This document shows, piece by piece, positions 1 through 9,157 of a DNA stretch of 64,000 nt (the first letter of the stretch is position 1; the number at the start of each line of letters is the position of its first letter). Origin of the DNA: Achromobacter veterisilvae (GTDB lineage Bacteria; Pseudomonadota; Gammaproteobacteria; Burkholderiales; Burkholderiaceae_B); NCBI RefSeq assembly GCF_900496975.1, contig NZ_UFQC01000027.1, forward strand, positions 21,022-85,021, in the 5' to 3' direction. Under the pieces are notes generated by a model. That model saw only the letters and a list, made by a program, of their open reading frames with translations. It was not told the origin of the DNA and did no database searches. The translations under genes were made by a program, and so were the position numbers.

Positions 1-478
1 TCGCCTTGAGCATGGTCAGGCGGAACTGTTCGGCGTTTTCCGTGGTGTCCAGCGTGACGGCGTGTTCGGCCGCGCCGGGCGTATTGAAGAAATTGGACGT
101 GCTGCCCAGCGCCAGCACCAGCGTATCGTAGGCCAGTTCGCGGCGGGGCAGGACCTCCTGGCCGTGCGCGTCGTCCACGGCGTCCAGCGTGATCAGGCGG
201 CGGTCGCGGTCCACGTGCTCGAGGCGGCCCTGGGCGAACGAAAACCCGTTCATGTGCGCCAGCATCAGGTACGACAGGCCCTCTTGGTGGATGTCCAGCG
301 TGCCGGCCGCAGCTTCATGCAGCGAGGGTTTCCAGATGTGGAAGGGGCGGCTGTCGACCAGCGTGACGTGTTGCCGTCCGTGGGCGCGGCCCAGCTTGGA
401 AGCCAGTTCCAGGCCGCCCGCGCCTCCGCCCGCGATGACAATGCGTTCCGAGGTGTCCGACGTCGATCTAGGCATCAT
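1..478 (-). CDS. ndh: Type II NADH:quinone oxidoreductase-like flavoprotein (5' part, cut by window edge)
   Basis: Amino-terminal part of an NAD(P)/FAD-dependent oxidoreductase, best matching type II NADH dehydrogenase, which passes electrons from NADH to membrane quinone without proton pumping. About 159 codons are visible and the frame is open to the left edge. Residues 13-22 read IVIAGGGAGG, a dinucleotide-binding glycine motif, and near residue 130 there is a TLVLALGS stretch typical of Ndh-2. Two ATGs are adjacent in frame (478 and 475); the first is used here. A TATACT-like -10 lies just upstream. The family call is good; the exact enzyme cannot be fixed without the carboxyl end. Confidence 0.82.
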   Translation of the reverse strand, partial: MMPRSTSDTSERIVIAGGGAGGLELASKLGRAHGRQHVTLVDSRPFHIWKPSLHEAAAGTLDIHQEGLSYLMLAHMNGFSFAQGRLEHVDRDRRLITLDAVDDAHGQEVLPRRELAYDTLVLALGSTSNFFNTPGAAEHAVTLDTTENAEQFRLTMLKA

Positions 479-527
479 GGCTCTCAGTATAAATAGCGGC
501 GCGGCCCCCGGGGGATACCAAGCCGTG

Positions 528-926
528 TCAATGCATGACGAAACGGCTGATGGCGACGCCCACCCAGACCGTCCCGGCGAAGATCAGGAGCAGCATCACG
601 GCGGCGCTGCCGAGATCCTTGGCCCGCCCCAGGAGCGGATGCGATTCCACGGACAGGGCGTCGGCCAGCGCTTCGATGGCGGAATTCAGGAGTTCCGCCG
701 CCAGCACCATGATCACCGTGCCTATCAGGAAGAATACCTCGACCGTGGTCCGGCCCAGGAAGAACGCGGCCGGGATCATCAGGACGGCCAGCGCCAGTTC
801 CTGGCGGAAGGCGGCCTCGTACTTGATCGCGGCTTTCAGGCCCTGCAGGGAATAGCGCAGCGCATTCAGGATGCGGCGCAGGCCGCCTGTGCTCTTGTAG
901 GGCGAATGGTGCGGATTCGAGGACAT
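528..926 (-). CDS. dgkA: Diacylglycerol kinase
   Basis: Small integral membrane kinase that phosphorylates diacylglycerol to phosphatidic acid, recycling lipid released during osmoregulated glucan or lipopolysaccharide modification. The 132 residues are close to the usual 120-130. Three hydrophobic segments are visible (about residues 45-65, 66-90 and 108-128). The family signature around residues 78-90 (AAELLNSAIEALAD) holds the conserved Glu, Asn and Glu that bind Mg-ATP. It lies just downstream of no obvious partner and 49 bases from the start of the ndh-like gene on the same strand. Confident call. Confidence 0.95.
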   Translation of the reverse strand: MSSNPHHSPYKSTGGLRRILNALRYSLQGLKAAIKYEAAFRQELALAVLMIPAAFFLGRTTVEVFFLIGTVIMVLAAELLNSAIEALADALSVESHPLLGRAKDLGSAAVMLLLIFAGTVWVGVAISRFVMH

Positions 927-1147
927 GGATCGGGAAAGAAAGCCGGGGACCGAATATTCTACCTATCCCCCCGGTCCGCGGTTGACATGGCGATGTGGCG
1001 ATACCGTCCGAGGCATGCTATACCCTGGCGTTGCGCCGGGCCAGGGTGTCGATGCCGACGGAACGCTCGCCGCCCGAGATTTCCCTCCACGCGCCCGCGG
1101 GCCCGGCCGACAGGCGAGCCGCTGGCGCACTATGGCACCGCTCATCC

Positions 1148-2677
1148 ATGCTTGAACGTTTGAATACGGAGTCCTTGCCGCGTCTGCCGGCAGACGTTGA
1201 GAAGCCCGCCTACGATCGCAGCCGCCTCACGCCCGGCATCGTGCACCTGGGGCTGGGCGCGTTTCACCGCGCGCACCAGGCGGTGGTCACGGACCTGGCG
1301 ATGCAGGCCAGCGGCGACCTGAGCTGGGGCATCCTGGGCGTGTCCCTGCGCAGCCCCGCCACGCGCGACGCGCTGACGCCGCAGCACGGCCTGTACGCGG
1401 TGGCCCTGCGGGACGTCGGCCCCGACGGCCAGCCGAGGGAACAACTGCGCGTGGCCGGATCGGTGCTGCGCGTGATGGTGGCCGAAGAGGACCCCAACGC
1501 CGTCCTCGAACGCATCGCCTATCCGCAAACGCGCATCGTCAGCCTGACGGTCACGGAGAAAGGCTACTGCCGCGAGCCGGCCACCGGTTACCTGCGCTGG
1601 GACCATCCGGACATCGAGCACGACCTGGACAATCCGCAGCGCCCGCGCAGCGCCATCGGCATGCTGGTCTACGGCCTGGCGCTGCGCCGCGAGCGCGGCT
1701 TGCCGCCGGTGACGCTGATGTCCTGCGACAACTTCCGGGGCAACGGCGACATCCTGCGCAACCTGGTGCTGGCGTTCGCCCTGCGGGTGGACGTGGCGCT
1801 GACGCAGTGGATCGACGCGAACTGCACCTTTCCGAATTCCATGGTGGACCGGATCGTGCCGCGCACCGAGGACCACGACCGCGAGCGGATCGCCCGCCGC
1901 CTGGGCATGGAGGACGCCTGGCCGGTGGTCGGCGAACCCTATCTGAACTGGGTCATCGAAGACAAGTTCGCGGCGGGCCGTCCCGCGTGGGAGAGCCCCG
2001 GCGGGGCGACCTTCGTGCGCAGCGCGGCGCCCTACGAACGCCTGAAGCTGCGCATGGCCGACGGGCCGCATTCGGCCTTGGCCTACCTGGGCGTGTCGAT
2101 GGGCAAGGCCACCGTCGCCGAGGCGCTGGATGTGCCGGCCTTGCGCCGTTTCGTGGAAGACATGATGCGCCTGGAGATCGCGCCCACCCTCAAGGGCATT
2201 CCAGGCGCCGGCCTGGAGGAATACCGCCTGCGCTTTCTGGCCCGGGCGGCCAATCCCGCGCTGCGGCTGCGCGCGCAGCAGGTCGCCATGGACGGTTCGC
2301 AGAAGCTGCCGCAGCGGCTGCTGGACACGATCCGCGACCGCATGCGCGGCGGCGACGACGTCGGCCGCCTGTGCCTGGCCGTGGCGGCGTGGCTGCATTA
2401 CCTGCGCGGCGAGGACGAACTGGGCGGGCGCTATCCCATACAGGATCCGATGGCGGCGGCGCTGGCCAGGCTGACGGCGCGCGCCGAGGTCGCGGCCCAG
2501 GCGGCCGCGCCGTCGCAGGCGGCGCAGCGGCGCGCGATGGTACTGGCCGGTTTCAAGCCGGTGTTCGGCGAACTGGGCGAAGCGGCCGAATTCGTCTCCC
2601 ACCTGGCTGCGCATCTGGAAGCCCTGCGCCGGCACGGCGCGGCGCACGCGGCGCAGGCCCTGGCGCGGGGCGCATAG
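1148..2677 (+). CDS. Mannitol 2-dehydrogenase / fructuronate reductase family enzyme
   Basis: Long-chain polyol dehydrogenase (MtlK/UxuB/DalD family) that interconverts a polyol or aldonate and the keto sugar using NAD(H). The ORF is open further upstream, but the ATG at 1148 gives the family N-terminus; the product is 509 residues, typical in size. The N-terminal Rossmann motif GIVHLGLGAFHRAHQ follows at about residue 28. The catalytic segment near residue 302 reads KLRMADGPHSA: the Lys and His are present, but the position normally holding Asn (K-x4-N-G-x-H) is Asp. No sugar transporter is adjacent, so the substrate is unknown. It is convergent with the ABC operon that ends at 2686. Confidence 0.88.
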   Translation: MLERLNTESLPRLPADVEKPAYDRSRLTPGIVHLGLGAFHRAHQAVVTDLAMQASGDLSWGILGVSLRSPATRDALTPQHGLYAVALRDVGPDGQPREQLRVAGSVLRVMVAEEDPNAVLERIAYPQTRIVSLTVTEKGYCREPATGYLRWDHPDIEHDLDNPQRPRSAIGMLVYGLALRRERGLPPVTLMSCDNFRGNGDILRNLVLAFALRVDVALTQWIDANCTFPNSMVDRIVPRTEDHDRERIARRLGMEDAWPVVGEPYLNWVIEDKFAAGRPAWESPGGATFVRSAAPYERLKLRMADGPHSALAYLGVSMGKATVAEALDVPALRRFVEDMMRLEIAPTLKGIPGAGLEEYRLRFLARAANPALRLRAQQVAMDGSQKLPQRLLDTIRDRMRGGDDVGRLCLAVAAWLHYLRGEDELGGRYPIQDPMAAALARLTARAEVAAQAAAPSQAAQRRAMVLAGFKPVFGELGEAAEFVSHLAAHLEALRRHGAAHAAQALARGA

Positions 2678-2686
2678 GACGCGCCC
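2668..2686. terminator. Short inverted repeat at a convergent gene end
   Basis: GGGCGC and GCGCCC arms separated by seven bases, overlapping the stop of the dehydrogenase gene and reaching the stop of livF. It sits exactly where two convergent genes meet. The stem is only six pairs and has no T-run, so a terminator role is a weak inference. Confidence 0.25.
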
Positions 2687-3456
2687 TAGACGCCCAGGTA
2701 GCGCAGCAGCCGGGGTTCGTCGTCCAGGAAGTCCCGTGACGTTCCGGTCCAGGCCACGCGGCCTTTCTCGACGATAGCGTGGCGGTCGGCGGTGGCCAGC
2801 AGCGGTTCCAGGTTCTTGTCGATGCACAGCACCGCCAGCCCGGTCCGCTTCAGGGCTTCCAGCGCCGTCCAGATCTCTTCGCGCACGACCGGCGCCAGCC
2901 CTTCCGTGGCTTCGTCCAGGATCAGCAGGCGCGGGTTGGTCAGCAGCGCCCGGCCGATCGCCAGCATTTGCTGTTCGCCGCCCGACAGGTGGCTGCCCAG
3001 GTGCCGGGCGCGCTCCGACAGCCGCGGGAACAGGGCGTACACGCGTTCCAGCGTCCACGGCCGCGCGGCGCCCTGCCGGTTGTGCGCGGTGGCGACCAGG
3101 TTCTCCCGCACCGACAGATTGGGAAAGATGTGCCGGCCTTCGGGCACCAGCCCGATGCCGCGCTGCGCCACCTTGTAGGCGGGCAGCCCGCCGATGTCGC
3201 GGCCGTCGAAAACGATGGCGCCCTGGCTCGCGCGGGTCAGGCCCATCACCGTTTTCACGGTGGTGGACTTGCCCATCCCGTTGCGCCCCAGCAGGGTCAC
3301 GAATTCCCCCGGCCCGATCTCCAGATCGATGCCGAACAGCGCCTGGCTGGCGCCGTAGTGCGCGGTGACGCCGCGCAAGGAAAGCAGGGCGCTCACTGGA
3401 CCGCCTTCGTGCTGCGCACGCCGGTATTCGCCCTGGGGACGGCTAGGCGCGCTCAT
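2686..3456 (-). CDS. livF: Branched-chain amino acid-type ABC transporter, ATPase LivF
   Basis: Second ATPase of a Liv/HAAT-type importer. Walker A reads LLGRNGMGKST, the signature is LSGGEQQ and Walker B is LLILDEATEGL; the usual LivF wording VPEGRHIFPNLSVREN is present. The ATG at 3456 overlaps the livG stop in an ATGA and has a GGGAGG Shine-Dalgarno seven bases upstream, so it is chosen (256 residues). A GTG at 3396 (preceded by AAGGCGG) would give a product starting exactly at the conserved VSALLSLRG and is a real alternative. It is the last gene of the nba-liv operon; its position suggests the cargo is the aromatic substrate rather than leucine, which is inference. Confidence 0.93.
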   Translation of the reverse strand: MSAPSRPQGEYRRAQHEGGPVSALLSLRGVTAHYGASQALFGIDLEIGPGEFVTLLGRNGMGKSTTVKTVMGLTRASQGAIVFDGRDIGGLPAYKVAQRGIGLVPEGRHIFPNLSVRENLVATAHNRQGAARPWTLERVYALFPRLSERARHLGSHLSGGEQQMLAIGRALLTNPRLLILDEATEGLAPVVREEIWTALEALKRTGLAVLCIDKNLEPLLATADRHAIVEKGRVAWTGTSRDFLDDEPRLLRYLGV

Positions 3457-4229
3457 GCGCGGGCCTCCCTGGGACGGCGGGCGCTGGCGCGTTCGCTGCC
3501 CAGGTAGCATTCGCGCACCCGGGGATCGCCGCGGATTTCGTCGGCCGTGCCGCAGGCCAGCGCGCGGCCGTAGACCAGCACCGTGATGCGGTCGGACAGC
3601 GCGAAGACGGCCTGCATGTCGTGCTCCACCAGCAGGATCGTGTAGCGGCCGCGCAAGTCCAGCAGCAGGCGCGTCATGGCCTCGGATTCGTGCTGGCTCA
3701 TGCCGGCCATGGGTTCGTCCAGCAGCAGCAGCGACGGCTGGCACGCCAGCACCATGGCCAGTTCCAGTTGCCGGAGTTCGCCGTGCGCCAGCTCGCCCGC
3801 GGGCCGGTCGGCGCGAGCCGACAGCCCCGCCATTTCCAGGGCGTCGCGGGCCGGTTCCGTCAGCGCCGGGGTCGAACGCACGGGGCGCCAGAAGCGGAAG
3901 CTGTGGCCGCGCCGCGCCTGCACGGCCATCGCCACGTTCTCCAGGGCGGTAAACGGTTTGAAGACGGAGGTGATCTGGTAGGAACGGGCCAGGCCGTGGC
4001 GCACCCGCTTTTCCACGGGCATCCGGGTGACGTCGCGGCCGTCGAGCAGCACGCGGCCGCCGTCGGGCCGAAGCTCGCCGCTCAACTGGCCGATCAGCGT
4101 GGTCTTGCCCCCGCCGTTCGGGCCGATCACCGCATGCAGTTCGCCGCGCCGGACGTCCAGCGACAGGTCGTCGGTGACCGTCAGCCCGCCGTACTTCTTC
4201 TCGAGGTGTTCGACGCGCAGCGCGCTCAT
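3453..4229 (-). CDS. livG: Branched-chain amino acid-type ABC transporter, ATPase LivG
   Basis: First ATPase of the Liv-type importer, 258 residues. Walker A is GPNGGGKTT (most LivG proteins have GPNGAGKTT; the Gly still fits the motif) and Walker B is LLLLDEPMAGM. The ABC signature region reads LAHGELRQLE, so the usual LSGG is AHGE, a variation common in LivG-like proteins. The ATG at 4229 overlaps the livM stop by four bases (ATGA), which decides the start and implies translational coupling. It should pair with LivF on the cytoplasmic face of LivH/LivM. Confidence 0.93.
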   Translation of the reverse strand: MSALRVEHLEKKYGGLTVTDDLSLDVRRGELHAVIGPNGGGKTTLIGQLSGELRPDGGRVLLDGRDVTRMPVEKRVRHGLARSYQITSVFKPFTALENVAMAVQARRGHSFRFWRPVRSTPALTEPARDALEMAGLSARADRPAGELAHGELRQLELAMVLACQPSLLLLDEPMAGMSQHESEAMTRLLLDLRGRYTILLVEHDMQAVFALSDRITVLVYGRALACGTADEIRGDPRVRECYLGSERASARRPREARA

Positions 4230-5209
4230 TGCGGTTCTCCCGAGGGGCGGCGGGCCGGGCGCGGCGGCGCGCGCAGGGGCGCGTCGGACAGGCTGCCATA
4301 CAGGCCGCGCCGGGACGCCAGTACCACGCCGACGATCAAGAGCCCCATGGCCAGCATCCAGTGTTCGGTCAGGAGCTTCAATCCTTCCTCCAGCAGCAGG
4401 AACGCGAGGGCGCCGGCCAGCGGGCCGAACAGCGTGCCGATGCCGCCCAGCACCACCATCACGATCAGCTCGCCGGACGCGGTCCAGGCCAGATAGGAGG
4501 GCGATACGTACATCGTGAGGTTGGCCAGCAGCACGCCGGCCACGCCGCAGACCACCGCGGAGATCGCATAGGCCGCCAGGCGATAGCGCAGCGTGGGAAA
4601 GCCCAGGGCCCGCATGCGGCGTTCGTTGGACTGGCAGCCGCGCAGCGCCATGCCGAAGGGCGCGTGCACCAGGCGGTGCATCAGCCACAGCGCCAGCAGC
4701 AGGACGCCGAACGCGGCCCAGTACAGGGCCAGCGGCGTATCCAGCCGGAACGCGCCGAAGTCGCTGCCGGCGAACAGGGACATGCCGTCGTCGCCGCCGA
4801 AGCCTTCCAGCCCCGTGGCCAGGAAATAGAACATCTGCGCGAACGCCAGCGTGATCATGATGAAGGCGATGCCCGAGGTGCGCATCGCCACGCAGCCGCT
4901 GACCAGGCCGACCGCCGCGCACGCGCCGATGGCCGCGCCCAGGTGCAGCCACCCGTTCTCGATGCCGTAGTGCGACAGCACGCCCACGGTATAGGCGCCC
5001 AGTCCCAGGTACAGGGCATGCCCGAAGCTGACCATGCCGCCATAGCCCAGCAGCAGGTTCAAGGCCGTGGCGGCCACGCCGTACACCAGCACGCGTCCGA
5101 ACAGCGCCAGGAGGAAGGGCTCGCCCTGCCATTGCGCATACGCGGGCACCAGGGCAAGCAGCAACAGCAGGGCGCCGGCGGCCAGGCTGCGGGGAGAGAG
5201 TCTGAACAT
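4226..5209 (-). CDS. livM: Branched-chain amino acid-type ABC transporter, permease LivM
   Basis: Inner-membrane permease of 327 residues with about nine or ten hydrophobic segments. The LivM family stretch NLLLGYGGMVSFGHALYLGLG lies around residues 50-70, and the coupling-loop region includes PFGMALRGCQSNERRMRALG near residue 190. The C-terminus is Pro/Arg-rich (after residue 305) and predicted cytoplasmic. The start is nine bases downstream of the livH stop, and the end overlaps livG. It forms the translocation channel with LivH. Confidence 0.93.
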   Translation of the reverse strand: MFRLSPRSLAAGALLLLLALVPAYAQWQGEPFLLALFGRVLVYGVAATALNLLLGYGGMVSFGHALYLGLGAYTVGVLSHYGIENGWLHLGAAIGACAAVGLVSGCVAMRTSGIAFIMITLAFAQMFYFLATGLEGFGGDDGMSLFAGSDFGAFRLDTPLALYWAAFGVLLLALWLMHRLVHAPFGMALRGCQSNERRMRALGFPTLRYRLAAYAISAVVCGVAGVLLANLTMYVSPSYLAWTASGELIVMVVLGGIGTLFGPLAGALAFLLLEEGLKLLTEHWMLAMGLLIVGVVLASRRGLYGSLSDAPLRAPPRPARRPSGEPQ

Positions 5210-5218
5210 GGCCCGCCC

Positions 5219-6166
5219 CTATCCGTGCCTGACCGGGAACAGGCCCTGCGGACGCAAGGCCAGCACCAGCGCCATGACGATGTAGATCAGCATCGATGCG
5301 ATGGCCGGCCCGGCCGCGTTGGCCGCGGACGGCGGCAGCGCGGCGCGCAGCAGGGTGGGCAGGAGCGCGCGGCCCAGCGTGTCGACCAGGCCCACCATCA
5401 GCGCGGCCAGGAAGGCGCCGCGCACCGAGCCGATGCCGCCGATCACGATGACCACCAGCGTCAGGATCAGAATGGGTTCGCCCATGCCCGTCTGCGCCGA
5501 CAGGATGGGCCCGGCCATCAGGCCCGCCACGCCCGCCAGCACGGCGCCCAGGACGAACAGCAGGGTATTGAGCCGCGCGATGTTCACGCCCAGCGCGCCC
5601 ACCATCATGCGGTCGGTCGAGCCCGCCCGTATCAGCATGCCGAGCCGCGTGCGGTGGATCAGCACGTAGCAGCCCGCCGCCACCGCCAGGCCGACGACGA
5701 TGATGAGGAACCGGTACAGCGGATACGTGACGCCCAGGACGGCTATGGTGCCGGACAGCCAGGACGGCAGCCCCATGCTGATCGGCGCCGGGCCCCATAG
5801 GATGCGCGTGAGTTCGTTGAAGAACAGGATGAAGCCGAACGTGGCCAGCACCTGGTCCAGGTGTTCCCGCGGGTACAGCCGCGCCAGCGCGATGCGGTCC
5901 AGCAGCAGCCCCAGCGCGATGCGGTCCAGCAGCAGCCCCAGCGCGGCCATGCCGGCGACCACGGCGCCCGCGGCCAGCAGGAACGATCCCGTGTGGCGGA
6001 ATACGGTGGCGGCGATAAAGGCGCCCATCATGTAGAGCGACCCGTGCGCCAGGTTGATGAAGTTCATGATGCCGAACACCAGCGTCAGGCCGGCGGCCAG
6101 CAGGAACAGCAGGATTCCAAGTTGCAGGCCGTTCAAGGCCTGCACCAGCAGCAGCGTCGTGGACAT
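5219..6166 (-). CDS. livH: Branched-chain amino acid-type ABC transporter, permease LivH
   Basis: Permease of 315 residues, mostly hydrophobic, with the LivH family stretch GIMNFINLAHGSLYMMGAF near residue 32. The ATG at 6166 has a perfect AGGAGG Shine-Dalgarno eight bases upstream; the longer open frame upstream is not coding. Odd feature: residues 77-94 read GLLLDRIAL twice in tandem, from an exact 27-bp duplication, in the segment just before the conserved LYPREHLDQVLATFGF. Family members normally have a single copy, so the protein carries nine extra residues. Frame is kept and the rest of the protein is intact, so it may well work. Confidence 0.92.
   Translation of the reverse strand: MSTTLLLVQALNGLQLGILLFLLAAGLTLVFGIMNFINLAHGSLYMMGAFIAATVFRHTGSFLLAAGAVVAGMAALGLLLDRIALGLLLDRIALARLYPREHLDQVLATFGFILFFNELTRILWGPAPISMGLPSWLSGTIAVLGVTYPLYRFLIIVVGLAVAAGCYVLIHRTRLGMLIRAGSTDRMMVGALGVNIARLNTLLFVLGAVLAGVAGLMAGPILSAQTGMGEPILILTLVVIVIGGIGSVRGAFLAALMVGLVDTLGRALLPTLLRAALPPSAANAAGPAIASMLIYIVMALVLALRPQGLFPVRHG
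5884..5945. repeat. 27-bp exact tandem duplication inside livH
   Basis: Two identical 27-base units at 5884-5910 and 5911-5937, followed by eight bases of a third unit. The unit contains two runs of CAGCAG-like sequence that would favour slippage. It adds nine amino acids in frame to LivH. Confidence 0.95.
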
Positions 6167-6198
6167 AGCGTTCGCCTCCTGGCCGGGCGGGCCGGGGA

Positions 6199-7374
6199 TT
6201 ACTTCATGGCGCACTGGGCGGCGTACTGGTCCGCCACCTTGGACAGGTCCGGAAAGATGGGGCCCTTGTTCACGAAGGCCACCTTGCCGTCCGCGCCGGC
6301 CTCCACGTCCGCGCGGAAGAATCCGGCGACCGGGAAGTGATTGGGCTGGTAGCGGAATTCGCCGCGCACGGATTGGAAATCGGCCGCTTCGAGCGCGCGG
6401 CGCAGGGCGTCCTTGTCGTCGACCTTGCCGCCGGTCTTCTTCAGCGCCGAGCCGATCAACTGGGCGGCGTCCCACGACTGCGCGGCGTAGCTGGAGGGTT
6501 CGCGTCCGTACTTCTGCCGGAACGCCGCGGCGAACGCCCGGTTGGCCGCATTGTCGAGATCGGGCGAATAGGGCACGTTGGTCACCGCGCCCAGGGCATC
6601 CTTTTGCAGGGCGGGCAGGGTGGCGCCGTCGATGGTGTCCACCGACAGCAGCGGGATCTTGCCGAACAGGCCCGCCTGGCGGTATTGCTTGATGAAGTTC
6701 ACCCCCATGCCGCCGGGGAAGAAAACGTAGGCGGCGTCGGGCCTGGCTTCCGCCAGCGCGGCCAGCTCCACCGAGTAGTCGGGCTGGTTCACCTGCGTGA
6801 AGACTTCGTTGACCACCTCGCCCTTGAAGAAGCGCTTGAAGCCGGCCATGGCGTCCTTGCCCGCCTGGTAGTTGGGGGCGAGCAGGTAGACCTTCCCGAA
6901 CCCCATCTGGTTGGCCATTTCGCCGCTGCCCTCGTGGCGCTGCGTGTTGTTCCAGGACGTGGAGAAGAAGTAGGGCGTACAGTCCTTGCCCGCCAGGTTG
7001 GTCGGGCCGGCGTTCGAACCCACCAGGAACACGCCGGCGCTCGTCACCGGCCGCACCACGGCAAGCATGACGTTGGAATAGACCACGCCGGTGATGATGG
7101 GCACCTTGTCGCTCTGCACGAGCTTGCGGGCGGCCTGCACGCCGACCTCGGGCTTGAACTGGTCGTCTTCCTTGATGATCTGCACGGGAACGCCGCCCAG
7201 CTTGCCGCCGCCCTGTTCCACGGCGAGCATGAAGCCGTCCAGTTGGTCCTGGCCCAGCACCGAGCCGGGGCCGGTCAAGGTCGTCAAGAGGCCGATCTTC
7301 ACGTCGGCCGTCGCGGTGGCCGACAGCGCCAGCCCCAGGGCCGCGGCGGCGGCCTGCTTGTAAGTGCATCGCAT
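6199..7374 (-). CDS. Liv-type ABC transporter periplasmic substrate-binding protein
   Basis: Periplasmic binding protein (type 1 fold, LivJ-like) of 391 residues that captures the solute for LivHMGF. The ATG at 7374 follows AAGGGGA at a good distance and starts a signal peptide (positive MRCTYKQ, then a hydrophobic Ala/Leu core, cleavage after about ATA). The mature protein begins DVKIGLLTTLTGPG, the usual LivJ opening. The sequence resembles binding proteins that sit beside aromatic-degradation genes more than classical LivJ. It lies 57 bases after the ACMSD gene and 32 bases before livH, in the same operon. Ligand is inferred: 3-hydroxyanthranilate or a precursor. Confidence 0.9.
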   Translation of the reverse strand: MRCTYKQAAAAALGLALSATATADVKIGLLTTLTGPGSVLGQDQLDGFMLAVEQGGGKLGGVPVQIIKEDDQFKPEVGVQAARKLVQSDKVPIITGVVYSNVMLAVVRPVTSAGVFLVGSNAGPTNLAGKDCTPYFFSTSWNNTQRHEGSGEMANQMGFGKVYLLAPNYQAGKDAMAGFKRFFKGEVVNEVFTQVNQPDYSVELAALAEARPDAAYVFFPGGMGVNFIKQYRQAGLFGKIPLLSVDTIDGATLPALQKDALGAVTNVPYSPDLDNAANRAFAAAFRQKYGREPSSYAAQSWDAAQLIGSALKKTGGKVDDKDALRRALEAADFQSVRGEFRYQPNHFPVAGFFRADVEAGADGKVAFVNKGPIFPDLSKVADQYAAQCAMK

Positions 7375-7430
7375 CGTGATTCCCCTTGTCTTGCCGTGTG
7401 TCACGGTCATGTGGGCCAGGCGTGGGCGCT

Positions 7431-8432
7431 TCAATGGTCCAGGCCGAAAAACGCCATCGTGTTGCGGAACAGGATCTTGTGCTGCACCTCGGGAAGCAGG
7501 CCGGCGTGGGCCACCAGTCGGCCCACCTCCTGCTCGCCCAGCGGATACGGATAGTCGGAGCCGAGCAGTACGCGGTCTTCGCCCATTACGTCGATCAGCA
7601 GCCGCAGCGAGCGCGGATCGAAGACCGCGCTGTCGGTATAGAAGCGGTCGGTATAGGACGAAGGCAGTTGCGGACAGTCCTGGCGGATGATGTCGCGATG
7701 CCGCCAGGCGTTGTCCACGCGTCCCAGCAGGAAGGCGAAGCTGCCGCCGCCATGCGCGAAGCACAGCTTCAGGCTGCGCGGTATGCGCTCGAAGGCGCCG
7801 GACAGGATCAGCGACAGGATGCCGAGCTGGGTTTCGGCCGGCATGGCCACCAGCCAGGGCAGCATCCATTTCTTCATGCGGCCGTCGGTCATCATGTCCC
7901 AGGGATGCACCAGAACGGGAATGTCGTTGCCGGCGCAATGGATCAGGAACTGGACCAGGGTCTCGTCGTCCAGGTCGCGCGGGCCGACGTGGTTGCCGAT
8001 CTGCACGCCCAGGTGGCCGGCGGCGCGCGAACGCGAGGCTTCGCGGCATGCCAGGTCCAGGTCCTGCAGCGGCACCTGCGCCAGCGCCTTCAGGCGCGAC
8101 GGCGCATGGGCGCAGTGTTCGAGCGCCAGGTCATTCATGCGCGCCGCCCAGTCGGCCGCGGCCTGCGCCGGGTAGGTATAGCCGAACATGATGGGCGTGG
8201 CGCACAGGATCTGCACGTCGACGCCGTGGAGGTCCATTTGCCGCACCCGCAAGGCCGGGTCCCAGAGCGTGGCGTCCACGGGGCGGAACGGCCGGTCGCC
8301 CGCCATGATCTGGCCGGCGGCGCCGTCGCCTTCCGGGCGCAGCCAGGGCGCGTTGACGGGGTCGAGCGCGGCCGCTTCTTCCCGCGTGATCGGCGGGAAA
8401 AAGTGCGCGTGCATGTCGATTTTCTGGATCAT
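7431..8432 (-). CDS. nbaD: 2-amino-3-carboxymuconate-6-semialdehyde decarboxylase (ACMSD)
   Basis: Amidohydrolase-fold, zinc-dependent decarboxylase that turns 2-amino-3-carboxymuconate semialdehyde (the product of HAAO) into 2-aminomuconate semialdehyde, keeping it from cyclising to quinolinate. The 333 residues carry the expected metal and catalytic positions: H8 and H10 (MHAHF), H176 (VLVHPWD), H227 (FAHGGG) and D293 ([11 protein letters not shown]), within one position of the characterised Pseudomonas enzyme as I remember it. It follows nbaC by 42 bases and precedes the binding-protein gene. Strong call from motifs plus neighbours. Confidence 0.95.
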   Translation of the reverse strand: MIQKIDMHAHFFPPITREEAAALDPVNAPWLRPEGDGAAGQIMAGDRPFRPVDATLWDPALRVRQMDLHGVDVQILCATPIMFGYTYPAQAAADWAARMNDLALEHCAHAPSRLKALAQVPLQDLDLACREASRSRAAGHLGVQIGNHVGPRDLDDETLVQFLIHCAGNDIPVLVHPWDMMTDGRMKKWMLPWLVAMPAETQLGILSLILSGAFERIPRSLKLCFAHGGGSFAFLLGRVDNAWRHRDIIRQDCPQLPSSYTDRFYTDSAVFDPRSLRLLIDVMGEDRVLLGSDYPYPLGEQEVGRLVAHAGLLPEVQHKILFRNTMAFFGLDH

Positions 8433-8474
8433 CGGTGGACGGGTTGGCGTGGGGGGAAGGCTTGCGGCGTGGCG

Positions 8475-9068
<594 letters not shown>

Positions 9069-9090
9069 CTAGGCGGCGCAGCGAGGGACT

Positions 9091-9108
9091 GCACAATAGA
9101 AATTGCGC
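9091..9108. promoter_or_regulatory. Imperfect dyad, candidate LysR-type operator upstream of nbaC
   Basis: GCACAAT and ATTGCGC arms around four bases (one mismatch), inside the 131-base gap between lysR and nbaC. Position and T-N11-A-like composition suit a LysR activator, most simply the one encoded just upstream. Inference only. Confidence 0.35.
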
Positions 9109-9157
9109 GGGTGGCTATGCTGTCCGTCTATCGCGGGGTAACCCTGAGAGGCCGGCT

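Noticed and set aside
508..517. CCCCCGGGGG near the ndh/dgkA junction
   Set aside because: Loop-less GC palindrome with no T-run; chance in this composition.
1142..3058. Long minus-strand ORF opposite the polyol dehydrogenase
   Set aside because: Arg/Gln/His-rich translation typical of antisense frames in GC-rich DNA; the plus strand has a clear enzyme.
4100..4180. Gly for Ala in the LivG Walker A
   Set aside because: GPNGGGKTT still satisfies GxxGxGK[ST]; not evidence of loss of function.
6199..8049. 616-residue fusion of an Arg/Pro-rich N-terminus with the Liv binding protein
   Set aside because: The extra part is an out-of-frame reading of nbaD; the real start with signal peptide is at 7374.
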